Positions 43,727 through 51,780 of a stretch of 64,000 nt of DNA are shown in pieces; position 1 is the first letter of the stretch, and every line of letters starts with the position of its first letter. The stretch lies in the NCBI RefSeq assembly GCF_008274695.1, contig NZ_VTOU01000002.1:682001-746000 (forward strand). The letters run 5' to 3'. A program made the translations under genes and the position numbers. Below the pieces are notes generated by a model, which was not told the origin of the DNA, made no database searches, and saw only the letters and a program-made list of their open reading frames with translations. The stretch comes from Sphingomonas montanisoli. GTDB lineage: Bacteria > Pseudomonadota > Alphaproteobacteria > Sphingomonadales > Sphingomonadaceae.

Positions 43727-43848
43727 TCCTCCCCCGCCAGGGGAAGGTGGCGCCAAAGGCGACGGAGGGGGAGGGCGGTTGCCAACTCCCGATCATCGCG
43801 TCCTCCCCCTCCGTCAGCTACGCTGACACCTCCCCTGGCGAGGGAGGA
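43727..43848. repeat. inverted doublet of a palindromic repeat
   Basis: TCCTCCCCCGCCAGGGGAAG (starting 43727) runs to GACGGAGGGGGAGG (43774). An inverted copy runs from CCTCCCCCTCCGTCAGC (43802) to GGAGGA (43848). Each arm is about 47 bases and contains CCTCCCC/GGGGAGG hairpins; about 27 bases separate them. The doublet fills most of the parC to GGDEF-EAL gap, like a REP doublet. Confidence 0.75.
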
Positions 43849-43935
43849 TGAAAGTCCTACGGGCTTCCCCGTAGCCCTATCGTCTAAACCACTGGAAAGA
43901 GTGCGTTAACTGTCGGCTGTTACATCGATGTCGAT

Positions 43936-45738
43936 ATGCGGGCGACACGACCTCAGATAGCGGACTTGCCGGTGGCGCCCGAAGCGGCGGCGCCCGCTGG
44001 CAATTTCCCGGTCCCGCCCGCGCTTCAGCAGCTTCTCAACACCCCCCGCGCCGCCGAGCGTCAGGAGTTTCTCGACGCACTTCCCGTTGCGGTCGCAATC
44101 GTGGCGGAGGTCGACGGCAATCCGCGGATCATGGCAAGAAATGCCGCATTTCTGCGACTTTCCGACATGCGGCTCGCCGCGTCGGAGCTGGCCAAGGCCG
44201 ATTTGTGCAGCGGCCTGGCCCTCCCGCTCAACGCCGCTTTGCGCGCCTTCTTTGCGGCCGACGACGAAGATCGCGCGATCGACATGCAGGAAACGACCGG
44301 CATCGGCGGTCGCCATTTCGCGGTCCGTATGGTCCGGCTGCGGACCGGCGAATCGGCCTCGCCGCGCTGTGTCCTCTCGCTGATCGACTGCACCGCACAG
44401 ATCGAATCGGAACGGTCGCTTCGCAAGGAAATGCTGCGCGACAGCCTGACCGGGCTTCCCAATCGTTCGGCCTTCGCGGAGCGCGTCGACAAGGCGATCG
44501 ACGCGTTCGGCGAAACGGGGGATGGTTTCGCGGTCCTCGTTGTCGATCTCACCCGCTTCAGCCGCGTCAATGAAGGCGTTGGCAGTCTCGCTGGCGATGA
44601 ACTGATCATCACGGTCGCCCGCCGCCTCGTGTCCACGCTGCGTGCAGGCGACGTGCTCGCGCGAATCGTGGGCGATGAATTCGCGGTGCTGATGGAATTG
44701 GGCAGCGCCGCCGATGCGCTGCGCGCCGCGCGCCGGATGCAGGCCGCGCTCGCCACCCCGATCCGGCTCGGTGATCTCGAGATCAAGATCGACTGCGCGG
44801 TCGGTTGTGCTCTGATGTCGTCGGGCATCGATCTGGCCGAAGAGGTCATCCGCAACGCCCAGTTCGCGGTGAAGCGCGCCAAGACGTCGGGCCAGGCCGA
44901 AATCTACCAGACCGGCGACAGCGCCGCGGCGCGCGAGCGCTTCAGCATGGAAACCGAGCTGCGCCGCGCGATCGAGCAGGATCAACTGACCCTCGCTTAT
45001 CAGCCGCTGATCGATCTCACTTCGGGGGAGGTGACGGGGTTCGAGGCGCTGGCCCGCTGGGTGCATGCCGAAAAGGGCATCATCCCGCCGTCCGAGTTCA
45101 TCCCTGTCGCCGAGGAATCGGGCCTGATCGTCGAGCTGGGTCGCTGGGCGATGCGCGCCGCCGCCCGCACGCTCGCCGCCTGGGATCGTCGCGCGGGTTA
45201 CGTTCTGCCGATCTATATGTCGGTCAATGTCTCCGCGGTGCAGTTCCAGCGCGACGATGTCGCCGCCGCGGTCGCCGCCGCTCTCGTCGAGAGCCGCATT
45301 GCGGGCGAACGCTTCAAGCTCGAACTCACCGAAAGCTGCATCGTCGCCGATCCGCAGGGGATCAATCGCGTCCTGGGCGCGATCCACGATCTGGGCGTCG
45401 GGATTGCGATGGATGATTTCGGCACCGGCTATTCCAGCCTCGCTTATCTCCAGCGTCTGCCGATTGACGTTCTCAAGATCGATCGCAGCTTCATCGCGCC
45501 GATGCTGGAGGACAAGGATTCGGTCGCAATCGTCCGCGCGGTCCTCGGCCTCGCCAACGCGCTGGGCATGGTGACGACGGCCGAGGGCGTCGAGACCGCA
45601 GCGCTGGCCGAAACCCTGATCGCGCTGGGATGCGATGTGGCGCAGGGCTATCACTTCGCCAAGGCGCTTCCCGCCGACGAAGCCTATCTCTATCTGGCCG
45701 AACGCAATGCCTTCGCCAGTTCTTCCGACGTGATCTGA
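43936..45738 (+). CDS. GGDEF-EAL protein, probable c-di-GMP phosphodiesterase
   Basis: The 600 aa product has an N-terminal PAS-like region (about 30-155), a GGDEF domain (about 165-325) and an EAL domain (about 335-590). The GGDEF loop reads RIVGDEF and the preceding metal-binding Asp is changed (VVDLTRFSRVN), so cyclase activity is doubtful. EAL residues are complete: FEALARW, NVSAVQF, LELTES, MDDFGTGYSSLAYL, LKIDRSF and AEGVET. No TM helix or signal is seen, so it is cytoplasmic. Its last 49 bases overlap the convergent cca gene. Confidence 0.9.
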   Translation: MRATRPQIADLPVAPEAAAPAGNFPVPPALQQLLNTPRAAERQEFLDALPVAVAIVAEVDGNPRIMARNAAFLRLSDMRLAASELAKADLCSGLALPLNAALRAFFAADDEDRAIDMQETTGIGGRHFAVRMVRLRTGESASPRCVLSLIDCTAQIESERSLRKEMLRDSLTGLPNRSAFAERVDKAIDAFGETGDGFAVLVVDLTRFSRVNEGVGSLAGDELIITVARRLVSTLRAGDVLARIVGDEFAVLMELGSAADALRAARRMQAALATPIRLGDLEIKIDCAVGCALMSSGIDLAEEVIRNAQFAVKRAKTSGQAEIYQTGDSAAARERFSMETELRRAIEQDQLTLAYQPLIDLTSGEVTGFEALARWVHAEKGIIPPSEFIPVAEESGLIVELGRWAMRAAARTLAAWDRRAGYVLPIYMSVNVSAVQFQRDDVAAAVAAALVESRIAGERFKLELTESCIVADPQGINRVLGAIHDLGVGIAMDDFGTGYSSLAYLQRLPIDVLKIDRSFIAPMLEDKDSVAIVRAVLGLANALGMVTTAEGVETAALAETLIALGCDVAQGYHFAKALPADEAYLYLAERNAFASSSDVI

Positions 45739-46886
45739 TCGACCCGGCTGGCGTCGGGGAAATCTTCCTCGATCCAGCGCCGTTCGATCGCCTGCAAGGT
45801 CGCCGCGACGACCGGCCCCGCCGTCAGCCCATGCGCGACCAGATCGCCGCCCTTGATCGGCAGTTGCGGGCGCTCCCATCCGTCCAGTGATGCCAGCGCT
45901 TCGGTCGGGCCGTCGCCCTTCAACACGATATCGCGCGCCACGTCCGGCCCCAGTCGATAGGCAAGGGCTCGCACAGGGGCGCCTTCGCCGCTCGCCGCTT
46001 CGATCCGCTTGAGGACCGCCTTCGACATCTTGAGCCGCTGTGCGATCGCGACGGCGGTTTCCGGGCTCTGGGGCAGCAGCGCCCCAAGCCGCCGGATCGG
46101 ATCGGCATCCACCCCGGCCTCAACCTCACGCGCGATCAGGTGACGCAGCCGCGCGACGCTCGTTTCATCGATCTCGGGCACGACCGGGCGAAAAATCCCC
46201 TGATCGACCATCAACGCGATGGTCGGCGCCGGATCGGCGACGCCCAGCAGCTTGGTCAGTTCGTCGGCTATACGTTCCCGCGACAATGCCATCAGGTCGT
46301 TGGCGCGTGCCGCGCACGCCGCCAGCCCTGCCGCATCGGGCGCGCCGTTGCCGAAACGCGCGTGGAATCGGAAGAATCGCAGGATCCGCAGATGATCCTC
46401 GGCGATCCGTTGCAACGGATCACCGATGAAGCGGACGAGCCGTGCGTCCAGATCGGCGACCCCACCGAAATAATCGAAGATCTCGCCGCTCAGCGGATCG
46501 GCCGATAGCGCGTTGATCGTGAAGTCGCGCCGCGCCGCATCCTCGCGCCAGTCGTCGGTAAAGGCCACGGTCGCGCGCCGCCCGTCGGTCGAAACGTCGC
46601 GACGCAGTGTCGTCACCTCGACCACGCCGCCCGGCAAGACGGCGGTGACGGTGCCGTGCGCGATGCCGGTCGGCACCGCCTTGAATCCTGCGGCCTTGAT
46701 CCGGTCGCTGGCATCCTCCGGCATCAGCCGCGTCGCGCAGTCGACATCCTTGACCGGCAGGCCCAGCAGCGTGTCGCGCACCGCGCCGCCGACGAAGCGG
46801 ATCGCGCCTTCGCCCGCGCCTAGCGCCTCGACCAGCGCATCGAGCCCCGCCATCGCGCGCCACTCCGCTTGCGGCAGGGTCGTCAT
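45690..46886 (-). CDS. cca: CCA-adding / poly(A) polymerase family tRNA nucleotidyltransferase
   Basis: The enzyme adds or repairs the 3' CCA of tRNAs. The 398 aa product has the class II nucleotidyltransferase signature FVGGAVRDTLLGLPVKDVDC (about 30-49) and RRDFTINALSADPLSGEIFD. The RIAEDHLRILRFFRFHARFG helix follows. The frame is open 27 codons further upstream, but ATG 46886 overlaps the Nudix stop (ATGA) and starts in the normal place. It is last in the DUF1285-Nudix-cca operon. Its 3' end overlaps the convergent GGDEF-EAL gene. Confidence 0.92.
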   Translation of the reverse strand: MTTLPQAEWRAMAGLDALVEALGAGEGAIRFVGGAVRDTLLGLPVKDVDCATRLMPEDASDRIKAAGFKAVPTGIAHGTVTAVLPGGVVEVTTLRRDVSTDGRRATVAFTDDWREDAARRDFTINALSADPLSGEIFDYFGGVADLDARLVRFIGDPLQRIAEDHLRILRFFRFHARFGNGAPDAAGLAACAARANDLMALSRERIADELTKLLGVADPAPTIALMVDQGIFRPVVPEIDETSVARLRHLIAREVEAGVDADPIRRLGALLPQSPETAVAIAQRLKMSKAVLKRIEAASGEGAPVRALAYRLGPDVARDIVLKGDGPTEALASLDGWERPQLPIKGGDLVAHGLTAGPVVAATLQAIERRWIEEDFPDASRVDQITSEELAKALRSAR

Positions 46887-47482
46887 GCCGACAGGCCCGC
46901 GCGCAGGCGGTTGCCCAGGTTCACGATCAGCCCGGCTGTCACGCCCCAGGTCCGGAACTCGTTCCACAGGATCTCGTAAAAGGCCCGCTCGCGCCCTTGC
47001 ACGGTCAGGGTCTTGCGATCCTGATTCGTGGCATCGAGCATGTGTGCGAGCGGCGGTTCGAAGATCGCCGAAACCTCGGCTTCATGCGGCACGAGATTCA
47101 GCGTGTCGGGCAGCACCGCGATCACTGGGGTGATGCTATATCCGGTGCCGGTGCGATAGGGTTCGGCGGTGCCGACGATCTGGGCGACGGCGGTGGGCAA
47201 GGTCACTTCCTCCCACGCCTCGCGCAACGCCGCCGCGACGGGGCCGGCATCCTCGGGATCCACTCGCCCGCCGGGAAAGGCGACCTGGCCCGCATGTTTG
47301 CGCAGGCCGGCATGGCGTACGGTCAGCAAAAGGCGCGGCGCGGGCGCGTCGATCACGCCGACCAGCACGGCGGCGGGCACGAACTCGGTCGTTCCCATCA
47401 ATTCGGGGCCGACATCGTGATAAAGCGGGGGTTCGGACGGCGCGGCGAAGGCTTCGCGGAGCCGTTCGGCCAGCGCGCTCAT
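46883..47482 (-). CDS. Nudix hydrolase, CoA pyrophosphatase type
   Basis: The 199 aa product has LLLTVRHAGLRKHAGQVAFP followed by GGRVDPEDAG and REAWEEV, the pattern of the NUDT7/CoA-pyrophosphatase group. These enzymes split CoA or acyl-CoA into 4'-phosphopantetheine and ADP. Start ATG 47482 overlaps the upstream DUF1285 stop by four bases, and its own stop overlaps the cca start, so the three genes are coupled. Confidence 0.88.
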   Translation of the reverse strand: MSALAERLREAFAAPSEPPLYHDVGPELMGTTEFVPAAVLVGVIDAPAPRLLLTVRHAGLRKHAGQVAFPGGRVDPEDAGPVAAALREAWEEVTLPTAVAQIVGTAEPYRTGTGYSITPVIAVLPDTLNLVPHEAEVSAIFEPPLAHMLDATNQDRKTLTVQGRERAFYEILWNEFRTWGVTAGLIVNLGNRLRAGLSA

Positions 47483-48048
47483 TCGCCGCCGTCGAGCGGG
47501 AAGAAGCGGCCGCCGCTCCACAGGCCGATCGGTTCGGCGCCTTCGTCGATCGCGAGGTTGATCAGCTCGTAATAAACCGGCCGCGCTATCAGCGCTTCCA
47601 GCCCGCCGCGCACCGCCAGATAGGGGCGCGGACCATCTTCGCCCTGCACGATGCGCAAGGGGTGATCGGCGTCGGCGACCACCAGTTCGTCAGTGTTGAG
47701 CCGGAACGCCATCGATCGCGTCTCGCCCGCGCCCTCGGTCTTGAGTTCGACCGCGACGAAGGCTGCGTCCTCGACATCGATCGTCAGCTTTTCGACCGGC
47801 GTGACCAGGACGTGGCTACCGTCGGCCTCGCGCCGCAGGATCGTCGCGAACAGGCGGACCATTGCGGGGCGGCCGATCGGCGATCCCTGGTGGAACCAGG
47901 TGCCGTCGCTCGCGATCCGCATGTCGCTATGCCCGCAATGGGTCGGGTTCCACTTCTCGACCGGCGGCAATTTGCGCTCGGCGACGAGGGTGGCGATCTC
48001 GGTCAGGGACAGGCCGGCAATGTCGGCGGGGGGAACGCTTTCGGGCAT
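47479..48048 (-). CDS. DUF1285 protein
   Basis: The 189 aa product matches DUF1285: WNPTHCGHSDMRIASDGTWF, then HQGSPIGRPAMVRLFATILR and the C-terminal ALIARPVYYELINLAID. The structure is known for related proteins but not the role. It is first in the operon with Nudix and cca (ATGA overlaps), so a link to RNA or nucleotide quality control is possible but unproven. Confidence 0.85.
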   Translation of the reverse strand: MPESVPPADIAGLSLTEIATLVAERKLPPVEKWNPTHCGHSDMRIASDGTWFHQGSPIGRPAMVRLFATILRREADGSHVLVTPVEKLTIDVEDAAFVAVELKTEGAGETRSMAFRLNTDELVVADADHPLRIVQGEDGPRPYLAVRGGLEALIARPVYYELINLAIDEGAEPIGLWSGGRFFPLDGGE

Positions 48049-48066
48049 GGCACCGCTTTGGCGCGC

Positions 48067-48663
48067 TTAGCGGTTCTCGACAAGAGCCGGGGCGGCGACG
48101 CGCGGCCCCATGACCGCCTCGCGCGGCAGGCCGGGGCCGGAGCGCACGCGCGCCAGCAGGCGCCGCCGCTCGACCGGCCCGGGCACCGCCCATCCGCCGG
48201 TCACGCGATCGTCAAAGCCGAAGAAGCGGCCATAATATTCGGGATCGCCGATCAGGACGAGCGGCGCATGGTCGCTCGCATCGGCGTGTTCGATCATCGC
48301 ATCCATCAGCAGACGACCGATCCCGTCACGCTGGCGATCGGGCCGCACCGCGACCGGCCCGACCAGGATCAGCGGGGTGGTGTCGCCATCGGCCTCGGTC
48401 AGCTGGATCGGCCAGCACTGGATCGACCCGACCAGTTCGCCATCCTCGACCGCCGCCAGGCTCAGCCCGGGAAGAGCATCCATGCCAGCGCGCAGCTTAT
48501 AGGCCGTGCGTCCATGTCGATCCGTCCCGAACGCCGCATCCAGCAGGCTTTCGATCGCAACGGGCGGCACGGCGGCAATGGGCAACAGCTCGATCAATGC
48601 GGGGCTTAACCTTCGATGGACATGGCGTCTGGACGCATGGAGCGCGCGCAGATAGCGAGTCAT
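48067..48663 (-). CDS. GNAT family N-acetyltransferase
   Basis: From ATG 48663 the product is 198 aa. The acetyl-CoA-binding motif A is visible as VGPVAVRPDRQRDGIGRLLM (about 99-118), followed by IGDPEYYGRFFGF, typical of the YhbS-like subgroup. An in-frame ATG at 48699 would overlap the divergent GST gene start. The substrate is unknown. Confidence 0.82.
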   Translation of the reverse strand: MTRYLRALHASRRHVHRRLSPALIELLPIAAVPPVAIESLLDAAFGTDRHGRTAYKLRAGMDALPGLSLAAVEDGELVGSIQCWPIQLTEADGDTTPLILVGPVAVRPDRQRDGIGRLLMDAMIEHADASDHAPLVLIGDPEYYGRFFGFDDRVTGGWAVPGPVERRRLLARVRSGPGLPREAVMGPRVAAPALVENR

Positions 48664-48697
48664 CGACGGATTCCAAGTCAAAATCGGGTCAGTAACC

Positions 48698-49333
48698 ATG
48701 AAGCTTTTCGATGGAATATGGGCTCCCAGCCCCCGGCGCGTCCGCATCTACCTTGCCGAGAAGGGGATCGATGTGCCCCGTGAGTCGCTCGATCTGCGCA
48801 AGGCGGAGACCGACAGTCCCGATTATGCCGCGGTCAATCCGCGCCGGCTCGTCCCTTCGCTGCTGCTCGACGATGGCACGCTGATCGACGATTCGGTCGG
48901 CATCTGCCGCTATTTCGAGGCGCTGCACCCGACACCGCCCTTGTTCGGCCGCGACCCGACCGAGATCGGGCAGGTCGAAAGCTGGATCCGGCGGATCGAA
49001 AGCGATCTCTACACCCCCGTCACCTATGCGTTTCGTAACAAGCATGCGGCGTTCGCGGGTAGGGCGATTTCGGGCGACTGGCCGGAGATCGCCCAGATCC
49101 CCGCGCTGATCGAACGCGGCGAATTGATGTGGAGCGCGTGCCTCGATCGGATCGATGCGCATCTGGCGGCGCGCGACTGGCTGGTCGGTGCCGGCTTCAG
49201 CTTCGCCGACATTGCCGCGCTCGTCGCGGTGGATTTCGGTGCCTCGACGAAGATGCCCGACCCGCTTTCCGGCCGCCCGAACCTCGCGCGCTGGCACGCC
49301 GCGGCCAGCGCGAGGCCGTCGGCGGGCGCCTGA
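48698..49333 (+). CDS. glutathione S-transferase family protein
   Basis: The 211 aa product has a thioredoxin-like N-terminal domain (MKLFDGIWAPSPRRVRIYLA; VNPRRLVPSLLLDDGTLIDD with the glutathione-binding DS-type motif) and an all-helical C-terminal domain (SFADIAALVAVDFG). Role: glutathione conjugation or reduction of an unknown substrate. Downstream lies a short gap with three DnaA-box-like repeats. Confidence 0.88.
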   Translation: MKLFDGIWAPSPRRVRIYLAEKGIDVPRESLDLRKAETDSPDYAAVNPRRLVPSLLLDDGTLIDDSVGICRYFEALHPTPPLFGRDPTEIGQVESWIRRIESDLYTPVTYAFRNKHAAFAGRAISGDWPEIAQIPALIERGELMWSACLDRIDAHLAARDWLVGAGFSFADIAALVAVDFGASTKMPDPLSGRPNLARWHAAASARPSAGA

Positions 49334-49337
49334 TGTC

Positions 49338-49368
49338 TGTGGATTCGCTGTGGATTGCCTGTGGATAA
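49338..49368 (+). promoter_or_regulatory. three DnaA-box-like sites at 11-bp spacing
   Basis: TGTGGATTC (49338), TGTGGATTG (49349) and TGTGGATAA (49360) repeat every 11 bases. The last is a perfect DnaA box (complement of TTATCCACA); the others differ in the last two bases. GANTC sites are at 49342, 49382 and 49393. The spacing puts all three sites on one face of the helix. Confidence 0.5.
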
Positions 49369-49422
49369 CTCAAATTCGCCCGATTCTTGCTCGATTCCGG
49401 GTGCTCGCCTAGGCTGGCCCGC

Positions 49423-50187
49423 ATGACGCCCGAATTCGGCTCCCCCAGAACAGCGATCGTCACCGGCGGTGCCAAGCGGATCGGCGCCTGCTTCGTCCGT
49501 GCGTTGGCCGAGGACGGTTGGACCGTCCTGATCCACTGCCGCGAATCGATCGCCGAGGCGGAGGCGCTGGCCGCCGAAGTCGGAAACGGCGCGCGCGTCG
49601 TGGCTGCCGATCTCGCGACGGTCGACGGGCCCGATCGGGTCATCGCCGCGCTCGATGGCATGCCGGCGCCGGGCCTGCTGGTGAACAGCGCCTCTTTGTT
49701 CGAACTCGATTCGCACGACGATTTCACGGCGCAGGCGTGGGACGCGCATATGAATGCCAATGCGCGCGGCCCGGCCTTGTTGTCGCGTGGCTTTGCGGCG
49801 GCGGCGCCGGCGGGGCAGGGCGCGCTGATCGTCAACCTGCTCGACGCCAAGCTCGCACAGCCCAATCCCGATTTCTACAGCTACACCGTCTCGAAAATGG
49901 CGTTTGCGGGCCTCTCCGAACTGATGGCCCGCTCGCTCGCCCCGCGCGGCATACGCGTCAACGCGATCGCGCCGTCGGTGACAATGGTGTCCGGCCCGCA
50001 GAGCCGCGACAATTTCGCCAAGGTCCACGCAATGAACGCGCTGCACCGTGGCGTCGATGTCGATGATCTGGTGCGCGCGCTGCGCTTCCTCGTCGCCTCG
50101 CCCGCCATCACCGGGCAGACGATCGCCGTCGACGGCGGGCAACGTTTCCTCGCGCTTCCGCGCGATGTGCAATTCATGGAGCCCTGA
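49423..50187 (+). CDS. SDR oxidoreductase, pteridine reductase / FolM-like
   Basis: The 254 aa product has the NADPH motif TGGAKRIG (the Arg form typical of pteridine reductases), VNSASLFE (NSAS, normally NAAS/NNAS) and the catalytic YTVSK (about 153). Together with the adjacent folB it suggests reduction of dihydropterins (FolM/PTR1-like). Start ATG 49423 gives the standard N-terminus. The preceding 89-base gap holds the DnaA-box-like sites. Confidence 0.88.
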   Translation: MTPEFGSPRTAIVTGGAKRIGACFVRALAEDGWTVLIHCRESIAEAEALAAEVGNGARVVAADLATVDGPDRVIAALDGMPAPGLLVNSASLFELDSHDDFTAQAWDAHMNANARGPALLSRGFAAAAPAGQGALIVNLLDAKLAQPNPDFYSYTVSKMAFAGLSELMARSLAPRGIRVNAIAPSVTMVSGPQSRDNFAKVHAMNALHRGVDVDDLVRALRFLVASPAITGQTIAVDGGQRFLALPRDVQFMEP

Positions 50188-50188
50188 T

Positions 50189-50599
50189 TTGGATCCCGCC
50201 AGCCTCGACGGTCTCGTCCCACCCGCGCTCCGCCCCGCCACGCGTCGCATCCTGCTCGAAGATTTCGCGCTGCCGGTCGACATCGGCTTCCACGAATTCG
50301 AGATCGGATCGCCCCAGCGCATCTTCGTCACGATCGAGGTTTGGCTGAACGACGCCGCCTTCGCCGATGTCGATGAGGTGGCCGCCGCCTGGGATTATGA
50401 TTTCCTGCGTACCGAAATCCTGCGCCTTGTCGAAGGACGCCGCTTCAACCTGCAGGAAACCCTGGCGCGCGAGATCTACACGCTCGTCGCCGCGCGCGCC
50501 GGCGTCACGGGCCTGCGGGTCTCCACCAGCAAGCCCGACGTCTATCCCGATTGCGCCGCCGTCGGGGTCGAACTGAGCAGCACGCTTCCCAGGAGCTGA
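50189..50599 (+). CDS. folB: dihydroneopterin aldolase
   Basis: FolB converts dihydroneopterin to 6-hydroxymethyl-dihydropterin in folate synthesis. The 136 aa product has LEDFALPVDIGFHEFEIGSP and YDFLRTEI, and the catalytic Lys lies in STSKPDVYPD. The natural start is TTG 50189 one base after the SDR stop, with TGGAG at 50177-50181. Coupling to a pteridine reductase suggests a short tetrahydropterin branch. Confidence 0.88.
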   Translation: MDPASLDGLVPPALRPATRRILLEDFALPVDIGFHEFEIGSPQRIFVTIEVWLNDAAFADVDEVAAAWDYDFLRTEILRLVEGRRFNLQETLAREIYTLVAARAGVTGLRVSTSKPDVYPDCAAVGVELSSTLPRS

Positions 50600-50654
50600 G
50601 CCACTCGGAGTCGCGGGCTGCGCAAGGCCGGCAGCCCCCTCGGCGTCTGAGAGC

Positions 50655-51533
50655 CTACCGAATCGTCCGCGCGCACGCGCCGAGCTGTTCCAGCACGAAG
50701 ATATAGTCCTGCTGCACCGCCTGCGCGTCGCCGTCGGAAAGCTGCGCGAGCGCCTTTGCCGGGATTCGCTTCGGCAGGAAGCAGGCCAGGCGATACCAGA
50801 TCAGCGTATCGCGCTGCGGAATCGTCGCACTGTCGTCGACGATCTCCCCGGTCGCGACCGACCATTGGGTCTGTTCGCCGGGACGGCGCAGCACCGACAG
50901 CGAGATCGGGCGCTTGTCGGCGGTCGCCAGAAAGATCTGGCTCTCGCTCTCGCCCGCGATCGCGCCGGGCGAGTAAAAGGCGCCTGTGATTCCCGTGACG
51001 CGTGGTGGCGCCTTCCCGCCGACCGATTCGGTGAGAATCGAGCGCAGCCGCGATTCGATCTCGGGCGTCCATGCGATCTGGGAGTGCGGTGAACTGAGCC
51101 GAATCTCCTGCGGCCTGCCAACAACGCGCTCGGCAAGAACCACGACGCGCATTTTTTTCAGCGTCGGTACGCGGCCCTTCGCGTCGAGTGGCACGTCGGC
51201 GAGATAGGTGATCGTGCCGGGCATGCCATCTGCCCCCCGAAGCAGCATCTGCGTGCTCGCGCTGATCAAAAAGCGGGCAAAGCCGGGCTGAAGTCCGGGC
51301 GCCAGATCGCCCTTGAGGCGCTCCGCCTTCAGGATTTCCACCCCCGCCACCAACGGCGATCCCAAGGCCAGATCAGCAAGATCGGCATAGCTATAAGCCG
51401 GTGCCGGGAGGGCGATTGTCGCCGCCGCAAGCGGAACGGTGGGCAGTGTAACCGTTAATATCGCAGCGGCGGTCGCGATCGCGGCAAAAACCGTGCCACT
51501 TTTCTTTCGGCTGGGTGCAATGGTGCGATTCAT
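50655..51533 (-). CDS. exported protein, unknown function
   Basis: From ATG 51533 the product is 292 aa with a signal peptide (about 1-38, core TVFAAIATAAAILTVTLPTV and an AAA-type cleavage site). The mature protein has an acidic and hydrophobic mix with no recognised domain, including PHSQIAWTPEIESRLRSIL and a C-terminal ALAQLSDGDAQAVQQDYIFV. Unknown function; probably periplasmic. It is divergent from tonB, sharing a 247-base region. Confidence 0.7.
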   Translation of the reverse strand: MNRTIAPSRKKSGTVFAAIATAAAILTVTLPTVPLAAATIALPAPAYSYADLADLALGSPLVAGVEILKAERLKGDLAPGLQPGFARFLISASTQMLLRGADGMPGTITYLADVPLDAKGRVPTLKKMRVVVLAERVVGRPQEIRLSSPHSQIAWTPEIESRLRSILTESVGGKAPPRVTGITGAFYSPGAIAGESESQIFLATADKRPISLSVLRRPGEQTQWSVATGEIVDDSATIPQRDTLIWYRLACFLPKRIPAKALAQLSDGDAQAVQQDYIFVLEQLGACARTIR

Positions 51534-51780
51534 GGCGTAAATCAGCCTCCTGGGCGGGGTTCGAAGTTCCTCATAACCGGTCGTTACGGTGCTCGTCACG
51601 TCCCGGAAACGGCCATCGAATGCTCTTTGGCCTGTTGCGTCGGTCGGACTGTCGCGATAAGGACACACTTCGCCAAATAATATACGAGCGTCACTGGCGG
51701 TACGGGCGGAGAGCGCGGCAGGTTGCCCTTGGGGAACTTACCGGGTTCGCTCGTGGATTTTGAGGGAGTTCATTTCCTTA

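Noticed and set aside
43849-43935. Possible tRNA or small RNA before the GGDEF-EAL gene
   Set aside because: A short CTACGGG...CCCGTAG stem exists but no cloverleaf, TPsiC loop or CCA end could be found.
51430-51454. GGAAC ... GTT in the exported-protein gene as an EcfG promoter
   Set aside because: Spacing is one base short of that in the ecfG and nepR sites, and it reads antisense within a coding region.
51515-51763. 82 aa frame in the gap between the exported protein gene and tonB
   Set aside because: No ribosome-binding site, no recognisable pattern, and composition like out-of-frame GC-rich DNA. The gap more likely holds divergent promoters.
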